From positions 1 to 47,467 of the forward strand of contig QNZF01000042.1 of the NCBI GenBank assembly GCA_003978485.1: a DNA stretch of 47,467 nucleotides, given 5' to 3'. Position 1 is the stretch's first letter. Each line of letters opens with the position of its first letter. Both the position numbers and the translations under genes were made by a program. The stretch is from Persephonella sp. GTDB taxonomy: Bacteria; Aquificota; Aquificia; Aquificales; Hydrogenothermaceae. The notes below the pieces were generated by a model that did not search any database, was not told where the DNA came from, and saw only the letters and a list, made by a program, of their open reading frames with translations. Of the stretch, positions 20,133 through 32,550 are shown one piece after another.

Positions 20133-20555
20133 TTAACCTTTTTCTTTTCCTTTCATAACTTTTACAACTTCAGGAACAATTTTTTCTGCACTTCTTCCAA
20201 TTATATAGCCACCCATACCTAACTTAAGTAAATCCCACATATCAGGAGGAATTGGTAATTGGTCTAGAGATAACAAAGGACTAATAATAAAGTTATGAGC
20301 AATTATATAAACAAAAACTAACATAGTTATAGGTCTCCAATTTCTCTGTATCCAACTTTGACCTGTAGCTTCCGCTACTATAATATCTCTTTTAGCTTCT
20401 ATCTCCTTTTGGATTAGGTCATACTCTTTTGTAAGTAAAGTTAATTTTATTTCTGCCTTTATTTTATTTGCTAAGTCTTTGTCTTCAACCGTTTGGTCAA
20501 TTATTGATGATACTTTGTCTACAATTGTGGCTATAATCGGTAGTAAATTAAACAT
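20133..20555 (-). CDS. GTA/phage-type 3TM holin family protein
   Basis: QSWIQRNWRPITMLVFVYIIAHNFI...PIPPDMWDLLKLGMGGYIIGRSAEKIVPEVVK resembles the 3TM holin family. Confidence 0.75.
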   Translation of the reverse strand: MFNLLPIIATIVDKVSSIIDQTVEDKDLANKIKAEIKLTLLTKEYDLIQKEIEAKRDIIVAEATGQSWIQRNWRPITMLVFVYIIAHNFIISPLLSLDQLPIPPDMWDLLKLGMGGYIIGRSAEKIVPEVVKVMKGKEKG

Positions 20556-20693
20556 TCTTTACACCTCTAAAGCTAAGTAAATAAAAATTATTATAGATAG
20601 ATTAATTAGATTTTCACATCTTTCAATAATGTTTAAAACTTTAGGAGTTATTAAAATTTTTCAATTAATCAGATAAATTCTCAGTTTAAAAAC

Positions 20694-20723
20694 TTGACAC
20701 CGATATTTTTTTATTAATGTAAT
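20694..20723 (+). promoter_or_regulatory. Possible sigma70-type promoter for the TonB receptor
   Basis: TTGACA at 20694-20699, TGTAAT at 20718-20723, 18-bp spacer. Confidence 0.35.
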
Positions 20724-20798
20724 CCTAAATGTCCAAAAACTCGTTAATTATATGTTAAAATTATCAAAAATTTAACGTTAAATTAAAAGGAAATTGTA

Positions 20799-22850
20799 AT
20801 GAGAAGAATTTTTTATTTTATTTTAGCTATTCCTTTTGTATCGTATGGAGAAGAGCAGGTTTTTAGACTGGGGGATTTAAATATAAAACGGATAGATAAA
20901 AATACAAAGGTAAATATAAATCAGGAAGAGCTTAGTATAAGTGAGATTGTAGCAGATAGAAATATAGATTTGGGAGATATACTATCATCAAAATTTCCAA
21001 ATATATACAAAGTAAGGAAATCAGGAATAAATAACGATATATACTTAAGAGGTTTTGGAAGAGATAACATAAATGTTTTGTTAGATGGTAGTCGTATTTA
21101 TAATGCCTGTCCTAACAGAATGGACAGTCCTATCAGTCATATTGATTTATCTGAAGTTGAAAAGGTTGAAATATCTGAAGGTGCTTTTGATGTGGAAAAT
21201 GAAGGGTCTCTAGGTGGTATTATAAATGTTATAACAAAAGAGCCTTCAGAGGATAATTATTTTAGATTAAGTGCAATTTTAGGCAGTTATTCTTATCAAT
21301 CTTTTAATTCTTTATTTAATGTAGGTGATAATTTAGTACACGTTTTAGTAGGTCTTTCTCTACAGGATAGTAAGGTTTTTAAATCAGGTGAAGGTAAATA
21401 TTTAACTGAATATTCAGGTAGCCCGTATAAACAGGGAAAGATAAACGGAAATTTCTTTTTAAAAAAATCTGGATTTGCTAAGCTTAACTTTAATCTGTTT
21501 GAGGAAAACCAATTAAAACTTTACGTAGGTTATGAGTATCTTCAAGATGTTTTATATCCTTACTTGCTTATGGATACATCATCAGAAATGACTTATAAGA
21601 CAAGATTAGAATTAATAAACAAACCTTCAGACTTAAAAATTGCAGTTTATTTTAACTCTGTAAAACATGATATGTCTGATAAGTTTAGGCTCAGTTCTGA
21701 TAGAGCTATGGCAGGCTATAATTACAGTATGAGGACAGTTGCAAAATCTAGGGTAAAAGGATTTAAAGTTAGTAAGAGTTTTTCAATACAGGATACAAGG
21801 TTAAAAGTTGGTTTGGAAGGCTTTGAGAGATACTGGTTAGCAGATAACATTATCACAATGGGAACGTTAATAGATAACAGAGGTATGATACCTGCAGTTA
21901 AAATAAAAAATTTAGGTCTATTTATAGATGGTAAGAAAAAAATTAAAAACATGATTGTAGGTGCTGGATTAAGATACGATATTTTAAAATCTAAAGCTGA
22001 TGAGAATAGTTTCGGGGTAAGTAATAGGAATTTATACCAAAGATATTACCAATTTTTTAGTTATAAGAATAATGATTATCTAATATCAGGAAATATAACT
22101 TTTAAGTATAAATTCAACAAAAAGAATAACGTATATGTAGGATATGGACACACAATTAGAGTTCCTGACCCAGAAGAAAGATATATCGCCTTAAACAAGC
22201 CTATGACTAAACCTGATTGGGTAGGTAATCCAAACTTAAAACCTGTAAAAAATGACGAAATAGATTTAGGCTTTGAATACTACAAAGGATTATTTTCTAT
22301 AAAAGGTAAAGCTTTTTACAGTAAGCTTACAGACTATATCTATCTAACTAGAATAAGTAGTTTAGATAACACATCTACAGCAACAAGTTATAAAAATATA
22401 GATGCCCATATATACGGCATAAGTTTGTCTTTGATTAGCTATATAACAAATAATTTATACACAGAGTTTTCCTTAGCTTATCAAAGGGGCAGAAAGGACA
22501 GTGAAGGATATAACGATAAAGATTTAGCAGAGATACCACCTTTAAAAGTTAGATTTGCTTTAAATTATGAAAATGAAAAGTTTAGAGGTGAATTGGAAAA
22601 TATATACTCTTCTTCACAAAAAAATGTTGATACAGATTTAAACGAGTATAAAACATCTGCTTACTATATAGCTAATATAAAAGGTAGATACAGTATAAAT
22701 AAAAATCTTAACGTCGGATTTGGTATAGACAATTTTTTTAATATAACTTATTACTCCCATCTATCTTATTTGAGAAATCCATTTAGTAGTGGCACTAAAA
22801 TACCTGAACCGGGAAGATTTACCTATTTAAATGTAAATCTGAATTTTTAA
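20799..22850 (+). CDS. TonB-dependent outer-membrane receptor, candidate copper receptor (OprC/NosA-like)
   Basis: Plug SGINNDIYLRGFGRDNINVLLDGSRIYNACPNRMDSP...GSLGGIINVITKEP; C-terminal aromatic strand; CxxxM and HxM motifs. Confidence 0.88.
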   Translation: MRRIFYFILAIPFVSYGEEQVFRLGDLNIKRIDKNTKVNINQEELSISEIVADRNIDLGDILSSKFPNIYKVRKSGINNDIYLRGFGRDNINVLLDGSRIYNACPNRMDSPISHIDLSEVEKVEISEGAFDVENEGSLGGIINVITKEPSEDNYFRLSAILGSYSYQSFNSLFNVGDNLVHVLVGLSLQDSKVFKSGEGKYLTEYSGSPYKQGKINGNFFLKKSGFAKLNFNLFEENQLKLYVGYEYLQDVLYPYLLMDTSSEMTYKTRLELINKPSDLKIAVYFNSVKHDMSDKFRLSSDRAMAGYNYSMRTVAKSRVKGFKVSKSFSIQDTRLKVGLEGFERYWLADNIITMGTLIDNRGMIPAVKIKNLGLFIDGKKKIKNMIVGAGLRYDILKSKADENSFGVSNRNLYQRYYQFFSYKNNDYLISGNITFKYKFNKKNNVYVGYGHTIRVPDPEERYIALNKPMTKPDWVGNPNLKPVKNDEIDLGFEYYKGLFSIKGKAFYSKLTDYIYLTRISSLDNTSTATSYKNIDAHIYGISLSLISYITNNLYTEFSLAYQRGRKDSEGYNDKDLAEIPPLKVRFALNYENEKFRGELENIYSSSQKNVDTDLNEYKTSAYYIANIKGRYSINKNLNVGFGIDNFFNITYYSHLSYLRNPFSSGTKIPEPGRFTYLNVNLNF

Positions 22851-22956
22851 AAATTAATAATAAGATTTAATTTTCTCTTTTTTCTTCCAATTTTTTACAT
22901 ATCTATGAAAAGATTAACTTAATGTAAAATTATATAAAAACAATTCAGGGGATTAA

Positions 22957-24855
<1,899 letters not shown>

Positions 24856-24856
24856 G

Positions 24857-26326
24857 ATGGAAAACTTCTTTGACATACCTTTACCACACGATGAGTTAGC
24901 AGAGAGGGCTATTTTAGGAGCCCTTATGTTCCATCATGAAGTTGTAGAGTATGTTGTTAATTTTCTTAAGCCTGAGGATTTTTTTAATGAAGCCCATAGA
25001 GTTATATATGAAGCTATACTTGAAATAGTGGAAAGGGGTGAAACGCCCCACATTTTAACTGTCAAAAATCTTTTAGAGGAAAAGGGTAAGTTAGATACAG
25101 TCGGAGGACTAATATATCTATACAAACTTTTAGATGAAGCGGCTACTCCTAGTATTGTAGAGATAGTTGTAAAACAGATAAAAGACAAGGCAGTTGCTAG
25201 AGGTCTTATAGAAATATCTAAAAAAATAATAATAAAAGCTAAAAACTCTAAAGATGTTAATCAACTTATAGAAGAAGCAGAAGCTGAAATATTCCGTTTA
25301 AATGAAAACAGAACAATATCCCAGTATTACTCTATATCTGAAGTAATAGCTGAAACATTAAAAATAATAAATGATTTATCTAAGAAAGATACTATTATTA
25401 CAGGTATACCATCCGGTTATTACAATCTGGATAGATTAACAACTGGATTTCATGAAGGTGATTTAATCATCATAGCTGCTAGACCTGCAATGGGAAAAAC
25501 ATCCTTTGCCCTTTCAATAATACATAATACATCTGTTATAGAGAAATATCCTTCTGCCTTCTTTTCACTTGAGATGTCAAAAGAACAGATAGCTATGAGA
25601 TTACTATCTTTAGAAAGTAGAATTCCTTTAAAAAAAATAAGGTCTGGTTTTCTATCTGAAGAGGAGTTAAACAGGATAACTGAAGTCGCCGCTGAGATTT
25701 CCAACTCTCCAATTTATATAGATGATACAGCATCATTGTCTATTTTAGAGCTGAAGGCGAAGGCTAGAAGATTAAAAAGGGAAAAGGATATAAAACTTAT
25801 AATTATTGACTATTTACAGTTGATGAGGTCTAACCGTAGGGTTGAAAGTAGACAACAGGAAGTAGCTGAAATATCTAGAGGATTAAAGGCTTTAGCTAAG
25901 GAGCTTAATATTCCTGTAATAGCTTTAGCCCAACTATCTAGACAGGTAGAGATGAGGGCTGATAAAAAGCCCCAATTAGCAGATTTGAGAGAAAGTGGTA
26001 GCATTGAGCAGGATGCTGATTTAGTTATGTTTATACATAGACCTGAGTATTATAAGAAAAATCCTACACCTGAAGAGGAAGGAATTGCAGAGATTATCAT
26101 AGCTAAACAGAGAAATGGACCAACAGATATAGTAAAACTTGCATTTATAAAAGAGATAACAAAATTTGAGAACCTTGCAGAGGGTAAGGAAGAGGAGATT
26201 TTAAAAGAAGATGATATAATAGAGGAAAATAGTCCCATAAATGAAGTGGAAGAAAATACGGATAATATAGAAAGTGAGATTATATTTAATGATAATATGT
26301 TTGAAGATGATGAAATAGATATTTAG
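24857..26326 (+). CDS. dnaB: Replicative DNA helicase
   Basis: PHDELAERAILGALM, IIAARPAMGKTSFAL, IIDYLQLM, LRESGSIEQDADLVMFIHR. Confidence 0.97.
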   Translation: MENFFDIPLPHDELAERAILGALMFHHEVVEYVVNFLKPEDFFNEAHRVIYEAILEIVERGETPHILTVKNLLEEKGKLDTVGGLIYLYKLLDEAATPSIVEIVVKQIKDKAVARGLIEISKKIIIKAKNSKDVNQLIEEAEAEIFRLNENRTISQYYSISEVIAETLKIINDLSKKDTIITGIPSGYYNLDRLTTGFHEGDLIIIAARPAMGKTSFALSIIHNTSVIEKYPSAFFSLEMSKEQIAMRLLSLESRIPLKKIRSGFLSEEELNRITEVAAEISNSPIYIDDTASLSILELKAKARRLKREKDIKLIIIDYLQLMRSNRRVESRQQEVAEISRGLKALAKELNIPVIALAQLSRQVEMRADKKPQLADLRESGSIEQDADLVMFIHRPEYYKKNPTPEEEGIAEIIIAKQRNGPTDIVKLAFIKEITKFENLAEGKEEEILKEDDIIEENSPINEVEENTDNIESEIIFNDNMFEDDEIDI

Positions 26327-26335
26327 GTAAAAAGT

Positions 26336-27079
26336 ATGGGCTTTACAAAATTCTTAGAGCATGTAGGTGGTATAACTTTACTACTAATTGAAACAATCAT
26401 ATCAATAGTAAAATCCCCACCTAAAATTAAGCACATATTTAAATATATGGATGATATAGGGGTAGGAGCTGCACCTTTAATAGCAATAACAGGTTTTTTT
26501 ACTGGGGGAGTTCTAGTTGTAGAGACTTATCCATCATTCCATAAATTTAATGCAGAATTTCTAATTGGAGCTTTAGTCTCCGTATCTCTGGCTAGAGAGT
26601 TATCTCCTGTTTTAGTCTCCTTATTAATAACCGCCCGTTCAGGTTCTGCAATAGCGGCAAACATAGGTACAATGCGTATAACAGAGCAGATAGACGCTTT
26701 AGAGGTTATGGCAGTTGACCCAATTAAATACCTTATATCTCCCAGACTTATAGCAGGCTTAATAATGGTTCCTTTACTTACATTACTATCATATACAACA
26801 GGAATATTAGGTGGTTATTTTGTAGGAACAGTTCTTTATGGAATAAATCCTTATCTATTCGTTGAAAAAATGAAAGATTTTACAGAATTATACGACATTA
26901 TCGGAGGTTTGTATAAATCTGCCGCCTTTACAGTATTAATAATAATGGTTTCCTGTTATTTTGGCTATATTGCCAAAGGTGGTGCTGAGGGAGTTGGAAG
27001 GGCAACAACTACAGCCGTAGTGGTATCATCGGTATTGGTCTTAATATTTGATTACTTCCTAACAGAGATAATCTTTTAA
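26336..27079 (+). CDS. MlaE-family ABC transporter permease
   Basis: ARELSPVLVSLLITARSGSAIAANIGTMRITEQIDALEVMAVDPIKYLISPRL. Confidence 0.93.
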   Translation: MGFTKFLEHVGGITLLLIETIISIVKSPPKIKHIFKYMDDIGVGAAPLIAITGFFTGGVLVVETYPSFHKFNAEFLIGALVSVSLARELSPVLVSLLITARSGSAIAANIGTMRITEQIDALEVMAVDPIKYLISPRLIAGLIMVPLLTLLSYTTGILGGYFVGTVLYGINPYLFVEKMKDFTELYDIIGGLYKSAAFTVLIIMVSCYFGYIAKGGAEGVGRATTTAVVVSSVLVLIFDYFLTEIIF

Positions 27080-27155
27080 AGGATATTTTTAATAAAACAA
27101 CCTTTAGATTATAATTAATAACTCTAATTTTAGGATTTTAATTTAAGGAAAATAA

Positions 27156-28154
27156 ATGTTAATAGATATTTTTATTTTAGCTGTAGGTTTAATATTTATC
27201 CTATTCTCTGCAGAACTGTTTACAAATAGTGTTGAGTATATAGGTGATAAACTTAACCTATCAAAAAACTTTACAGGTAGTGTTTTAGCCGCTGTAGGTA
27301 CTGCTTTACCTGAAAGTATACTACCTATAATAGCAATACTTTTTTTTAAGGATAAATCAGGGGAAGATATAGGACTTGGAGCAATCCTTGGAGCTCCCTT
27401 TATGCTTTCAACTTTAGCCTTTCCTCTTATAGGTTTAACAGTAGTCATAGGTTATCTATTAAAGAAGAGAAGTTTAGAACTTAAAGTTGAAGAAATGGCG
27501 TTAAGGAAAGATATTGTCTTTTTTCTTTTTGCCTATACGATAGCCTTATTTTCTGTTCATTTCCATAATATTAGTTTGGTAAAAACTTTAACTGCCATCA
27601 TATTAGTATTTATTTACATTTTATATATAGTTATAGTCTTAAAAAATGAAAGTGCAGAAATGGAAGAAACACACAATTTATTCTTCTCAAAATTAAAAAT
27701 AAAAGAAAGTTTACCTTTAGCCTTTTTCCAATTTTTTACGGCTTTAATAATAATGATTGTTGGAGCACACATATTTGTGGACGGTATAGAAAAATTAAGT
27801 AAACTTGTAGGTTTATCCCCTTTAATATTTTCATTACTACTTGCCCCTATAGCAACAGAATTACCTGAAAAAATAAACAGTGTGATATGGGTTTTAAGGG
27901 AACAGGACACTTTAGCGGTAGGTAATGTAAGTGGAGCCATGGTTTTTCAAAGTAGTATACCTGTAAGTATAGGTCTTATACTGACAGATTGGAATTTAAG
28001 TACTTTAGCCTTAACTTCAGGTTTTTTAGCAATAATATCGGGTTTTTTAGTTTTAGCAATATCATATTTAGATAAAAAATTAATACCTTTTGGTTTCTCT
28101 GTAGGGATATTATTTTATATAACCTATATAGGAATAATTTTAGGTGTAGCGTAA
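27156..28154 (+). CDS. Sodium/calcium exchanger (CaCA) family membrane protein
   Basis: SKNFTGSVLAAVGTALPESI and SPLIFSLLLAPIATELPEKIN internal alpha repeats. Confidence 0.82.
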   Translation: MLIDIFILAVGLIFILFSAELFTNSVEYIGDKLNLSKNFTGSVLAAVGTALPESILPIIAILFFKDKSGEDIGLGAILGAPFMLSTLAFPLIGLTVVIGYLLKKRSLELKVEEMALRKDIVFFLFAYTIALFSVHFHNISLVKTLTAIILVFIYILYIVIVLKNESAEMEETHNLFFSKLKIKESLPLAFFQFFTALIIMIVGAHIFVDGIEKLSKLVGLSPLIFSLLLAPIATELPEKINSVIWVLREQDTLAVGNVSGAMVFQSSIPVSIGLILTDWNLSTLALTSGFLAIISGFLVLAISYLDKKLIPFGFSVGILFYITYIGIILGVA

Positions 28155-28156
28155 AG

Positions 28157-29314
28157 ATGAGATTAACAGGAAAAAAAGAGTTAATAAAAGTTATAAAAGA
28201 CAGAATAGAAAAAAATGGGAGTATATCCTTTAGGGATTTTATGGATATGGCTTTATACTATCCTGAGCTTGGATACTATACATCTTCAAAATCAAAAATA
28301 GGCGGTTATGGAGATTTTTTTACTGCTTCTGAGCTGGACAGGGCTTACGGTGAACTGTTGGCTAAACAGTTTGTAGAGATATTTGAGAAAAAACTTACAG
28401 ATAAACCCTTTCAGATTGTAGAATTAGGAGCAGGAAAAGGATACTTAGCCTACGACATACTTAATTACTTAAAGGAAAATCATAAAAATATTTTTGATAA
28501 CACAGAGTATATAATTATTGAAAAATCTCCTTATCATATAGACATACAGAAAGATTTACTAAAAGATTTTAAAAATGTAATATGGGTTCAGGATATTATA
28601 GATTTTGAGGATAACAGTATTAACGGAGTTATTTTTTCCAATGAATTATTTGATAGCTTTCCTGTTCATCTAATAAGAAAGATTGACGGTAAAATTTACG
28701 AGGTTTTTATAACTTTAGATAAAGACGATACTGTTAGGGAGATACTTAAAGAAGCTAATGAAGATATACTGGATTATTTAAAAGAGCTTAATATTAACCT
28801 ACCTGAAGGTATGCAAACAGAGATAAATCTTGATGCAAAAGATTATATACAAAAGATAGGTAAAAAGCTAAATAAAGGTTATGTAATAACAGTTGATTAC
28901 GGCTTTCCTTCCGCCGAGCTTTACAAACCTTACAGAATGAGAGGAACACTACTCTGCTACCACAAACATAAATACTCTGAAAATTTCTACGAGAATGTAG
29001 GTCTACAGGATATAACATCCCATGTTAACTTTTCTGCGTTAAAGTATTACGGAGAGCTGGCAGGATTAAAATATTTAGGATTTACAGACCAAGCCCACTT
29101 TTTAATAAACCTAGGATTAATTGATATTTTAAATGAGCTACAACAGAGGGATGATTACGAAAGTTATGAGAGAATAAATAGGTTAAAAACTTTAGTATTA
29201 CCAAAGGGAATGGGTGAAAAGTTTAAAGTTTTAGTTCAATACAAAAATATATTAAATCCCAATATAAAAGGTTTAGAATTGCTACCATATCAAAGTGAGA
29301 GGTATAGGTTGTAA
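28157..29314 (+). CDS. SAM-dependent methyltransferase, MidA/NDUFAF7 family
   Basis: FMDMALYYPELGYYTS, IVELGAGKGYLAYDIL, GVIFSNELFDSFPVHLI, MRGTLLCYHKH. Confidence 0.9.
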   Translation: MRLTGKKELIKVIKDRIEKNGSISFRDFMDMALYYPELGYYTSSKSKIGGYGDFFTASELDRAYGELLAKQFVEIFEKKLTDKPFQIVELGAGKGYLAYDILNYLKENHKNIFDNTEYIIIEKSPYHIDIQKDLLKDFKNVIWVQDIIDFEDNSINGVIFSNELFDSFPVHLIRKIDGKIYEVFITLDKDDTVREILKEANEDILDYLKELNINLPEGMQTEINLDAKDYIQKIGKKLNKGYVITVDYGFPSAELYKPYRMRGTLLCYHKHKYSENFYENVGLQDITSHVNFSALKYYGELAGLKYLGFTDQAHFLINLGLIDILNELQQRDDYESYERINRLKTLVLPKGMGEKFKVLVQYKNILNPNIKGLELLPYQSERYRL

Positions 29315-29316
29315 AG

Positions 29317-29730
29317 ATGGAAAATATTATAAATCAAGAATGGGTTAAAGTTTTAATAATGGCTGTATTTGTTCTTATAGCTTCCAGTTTTTCATTATGG
29401 TACGGAAGTAAATTATCCCAATTTAAAATTATTTCCTTTAAATACTGTTTTTATGCATCATTAATAGCCCTTGTTAGTATAGGTGGAGCAAAGTCTTTAT
29501 TAAAATATGTATACCCAGATTTAAAAGGTGGAACTGCAGTAATAATACTTATATTAATAGGATTAATAGTAGAAACTTTCACGGTAAATATATTATTCAG
29601 AGAAAGTTTAATAAAATCTGTAATAACTGTTTTCTTTTCTTTTATAGTAATAGTTATCATAGTAATATCTATATTAATGTCTGCAGGTTTTCTAATGGCT
29701 TATTTTAAACAACCACCGCCGACTAAATGA
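29317..29730 (+). CDS. Hypothetical membrane protein
   Basis: Four hydrophobic segments; 2 bp after the preceding gene, same strand. Confidence 0.65.
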   Translation: MENIINQEWVKVLIMAVFVLIASSFSLWYGSKLSQFKIISFKYCFYASLIALVSIGGAKSLLKYVYPDLKGGTAVIILILIGLIVETFTVNILFRESLIKSVITVFFSFIVIVIIVISILMSAGFLMAYFKQPPPTK

Positions 29731-29734
29731 TGTT

Positions 29735-30058
29735 TTACCTATCTAATGTTTCATCTATCCATTTTAAATAATCATCAGAACCTAACAGTACTGGCATTGC
29801 TATAATTTCCGGTACTGTGTAAGAGTGTAATTTTTTAACTTCCTTAACTAACTCATCAAACTTATCCTTTCTGGTTTTTATTATCAAAAGATACTCTTCA
29901 TCATCTTCAATATTCCCTTGCCAGTAATAGATAGAGTTAATCTTAGAAATAATATTAACGCAGGCACCTAACTTATTCTCAACAATATAATTTGCAATTT
30001 TCTTCCCTTCTTTTTCATTAGATACTGTGATAAAAACTACTATATATTTCATTTTCAA
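29735..30058 (-). CDS. cutA: Divalent-cation tolerance protein CutA
   Basis: YIVVFITVSNEKEGKKIANYIVENKLGACVNIISKINSIYYWQGNIEDDEEYLLIIKT. Confidence 0.93.
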   Translation of the reverse strand: MKMKYIVVFITVSNEKEGKKIANYIVENKLGACVNIISKINSIYYWQGNIEDDEEYLLIIKTRKDKFDELVKEVKKLHSYTVPEIIAMPVLLGSDDYLKWIDETLDR

Positions 30059-30336
30059 TTCTCCTGATTTAATTTATCTAATAAATTTATTCCTAATTGT
30101 TTTAATGTTTCCAAATTTATATTTATAAAGTCTCTTTTTTTTATAGTTTTTCCAGTATGTTTTTATTGTTTTATCACCGTAATTTAAAAGATTTGCCACT
30201 TCCTTTAGCGTTATTTTAAGGTTTTCTTTAAAAGTATTAGCATTTTAATTCTTGGAACAAATCTCTTATGTTTTACCGTCTTTTAAAGCTTTTTTAATTC
30301 TCTTATATCTTCTTTTATTATTTCTCTATTTATCAT
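30055..30336 (-). pseudogene. Frameshifted small HTH-like protein gene abutting cutA
   Basis: Three-frame composite on the minus strand: MINREIIKEDIRELKK / LKDGKT / RFVPRIKM / NTFKENLKITLKEVANLLNYGDKTIKTYWKNYKK / RDFININLETLKQLGINLLDKLNQEN*. Breaks include an A8 homopolymer. Confidence 0.5.
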
Positions 30337-30489
30337 CTTCACATAAATTATTATACCATTGTTCTGGTATTAAATTTTAAATCATTATTTTAATTTACTT
30401 AGGTATTAGCTTAACACTTTTTATCTAAAATTTTTAAATTAAATGACTTAAAATACTCTCTATTAAAAATAATTTAAAAGGGTATTTAA

Positions 30490-31653
30490 ATGGAATTATT
30501 AGCAGAAGAATATTTAATGCCTAACTACGCTAGATTAAATATATTTTTTGAAAAGGGAGAAGGGGTTTATCTATACGATAAAGACGGAAAAAAATATTTA
30601 GATATGTTAGCTGGTATTGCAGTTAATACTTTAGGATATAATCATCCTAGATTAACAAATGCTATCTGTGAACAGGCAAAGAAAATTTTACATATATCAA
30701 ATCTTTTTCAGATTGAACCACAGATAGAAGTGGCAAAAATACTATCTGAAAATTCTATAAACGGTAAAGTTTTCTTTTGTAATAGTGGAGCGGAAGCAAA
30801 TGAGACAGCAATAAAGTTAGCTAGAAAATATTTTTATTCTAGAGGAATTGATAAATATGAGTTTATATCCTTTAAAAATTCTTTCCACGGAAGAACTTTA
30901 GCAACTTTAACTTTGACAGGACAGGTTAAATATCAAGAAGGTTTCTATCCTTTACCTGCAGGTTTTAAATATGCAGAATTGAATGATATAAATTCAGTAA
31001 AAAGGTTAATAACTAACAAAACGGCAGGAATATTTATTGAAATAGTGCAAGGGGAAGGTGGAATAAATCCTGTAGATGAAAAGTTTGTATATGAATTGTA
31101 TGAATTAACTAGAGAAAAGGAAATTCTCCTAATAATTGACGAAGTCCAAACAGGAATTGGTAGAACAGGTAAATTTTTTGCTTATCAACATTTCAACATA
31201 CAGCCTGATATTATTACATTAGCTAAAGGTTTAGGTGGAGGAGTTCCTATCGGGGCAGTAATAGGTAAAAAAGATATTGCCAATACTTTTACCTCAGGTA
31301 GTCATGGTTCAACTTTCGGAGGTAATTATTTAGCAACTGTATCGGCGAAGGTTATTTTAGAAGAAGTATTAAAGGAAAACTTTTTAAATGATGTAAAGGA
31401 AAAAGGGATATTTTTAAAAGAGTTATTAAAAGATTTAGGTTTTAATCCAAGGGGATTAGGCTTAATGGTAGGGGTTTCATTACCAAATGATATACAGTCT
31501 GTTGATGTTATGAAAGAAAGTTTAAAAGAAGGATTAATTGTAGGAATTGCAGGGAACAACAGTTTAAGATTTACACCACCTTTAATAATCAGCAAGGAAG
31601 AAATTAAAGAAGGAATAGAAATATTAAAAAAGGTTTTGCAAAAATTTAATTAA
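30490..31653 (+). CDS. argD: Acetylornithine aminotransferase
   Basis: FFCNSGAEANETAIKLARKYFY, FHGRTLATLTLTGQ, LIIDEVQTGIGRTGKFFAYQH, HGSTFGGN. Confidence 0.93.
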   Translation: MELLAEEYLMPNYARLNIFFEKGEGVYLYDKDGKKYLDMLAGIAVNTLGYNHPRLTNAICEQAKKILHISNLFQIEPQIEVAKILSENSINGKVFFCNSGAEANETAIKLARKYFYSRGIDKYEFISFKNSFHGRTLATLTLTGQVKYQEGFYPLPAGFKYAELNDINSVKRLITNKTAGIFIEIVQGEGGINPVDEKFVYELYELTREKEILLIIDEVQTGIGRTGKFFAYQHFNIQPDIITLAKGLGGGVPIGAVIGKKDIANTFTSGSHGSTFGGNYLATVSAKVILEEVLKENFLNDVKEKGIFLKELLKDLGFNPRGLGLMVGVSLPNDIQSVDVMKESLKEGLIVGIAGNNSLRFTPPLIISKEEIKEGIEILKKVLQKFN

Positions 31654-31724
31654 ATTGGGGGTTTATTTTGATTTTCTGATATTATAATTTTTTAATAAGA
31701 GTAAAAAAATTAGAGGTAGAAAAA

Positions 31725-32381
31725 ATGGTAATAGAAATAAAAGCACCTGAAGTTAACAATTACGATTTAGAACATTTAGTAGGTAGAGTTTTCTTTAAAG
31801 CTATTGATTTATTAGGTGGTTTGTCCAAGTTGGCAGAGTATAGAACATTAACCTGGTTACCATCTCTAGCAAGGGCATCTTTTGCTATCGTTTTAAGACA
31901 GGAGTATTTAAAAACTGAAGAAGAGATTGCGGAAATTGTAGGAATTACAAAGAACACTGTAAGAAATATACTTAGGGCTGACCCTAACGCCGCATTATAC
32001 AAAATTCAACATATTGATGAATTAACTAAGGAAGAAAAACAACAGTTAAAGGTTCATACTGCAGGTGGAATTGCTAAATTGGCTTATAGGCTTGTAAAAG
32101 AGGGTAATGAAGCACAAACATTATTAGAATTCTGTAGAGAAATGTCTGCTAAAGCTGTTCAAACTTGTGATGCACCTTGGGCTTATTTAGTATTGAAAAA
32201 TATAAAAGGTGTTAAGTATCCAATAGAAAATCCTGATATTTTAAAAGAAAGAATAGGTCATCTTTCTATTAAAGGCATTGATGGAAACGAAGTTGTCAAA
32301 AATCTTAACTATCCTATTAAAAATCCTGCAGAACTACTCCATGAAATAAAAGAATACTTAGATATGAAAAATTTTGCTTAA
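31725..32381 (+). CDS. Putative HTH-containing regulatory protein
   Basis: EEEIAEIVGITKNTVRNILRADPN helix-turn-helix; possible near-KaiC-type regulatory domain (recollection only). Confidence 0.6.
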   Translation: MVIEIKAPEVNNYDLEHLVGRVFFKAIDLLGGLSKLAEYRTLTWLPSLARASFAIVLRQEYLKTEEEIAEIVGITKNTVRNILRADPNAALYKIQHIDELTKEEKQQLKVHTAGGIAKLAYRLVKEGNEAQTLLEFCREMSAKAVQTCDAPWAYLVLKNIKGVKYPIENPDILKERIGHLSIKGIDGNEVVKNLNYPIKNPAELLHEIKEYLDMKNFA

Positions 32382-32550
32382 TAATTTTCTTTTCTTTTTT
32401 ATAAAAATATTTTTCTAAAATTATGGATTAAAAGTGTAATTAGACCTAATGAAATTTTTACAGCTTACAAAGATTTAATTCTCTATAAAGTAGGGCATAT
32501 AAAAGAAGAAAAAATATGTAAAGTATTAGAAAAATTAAAAGAGATAATTA

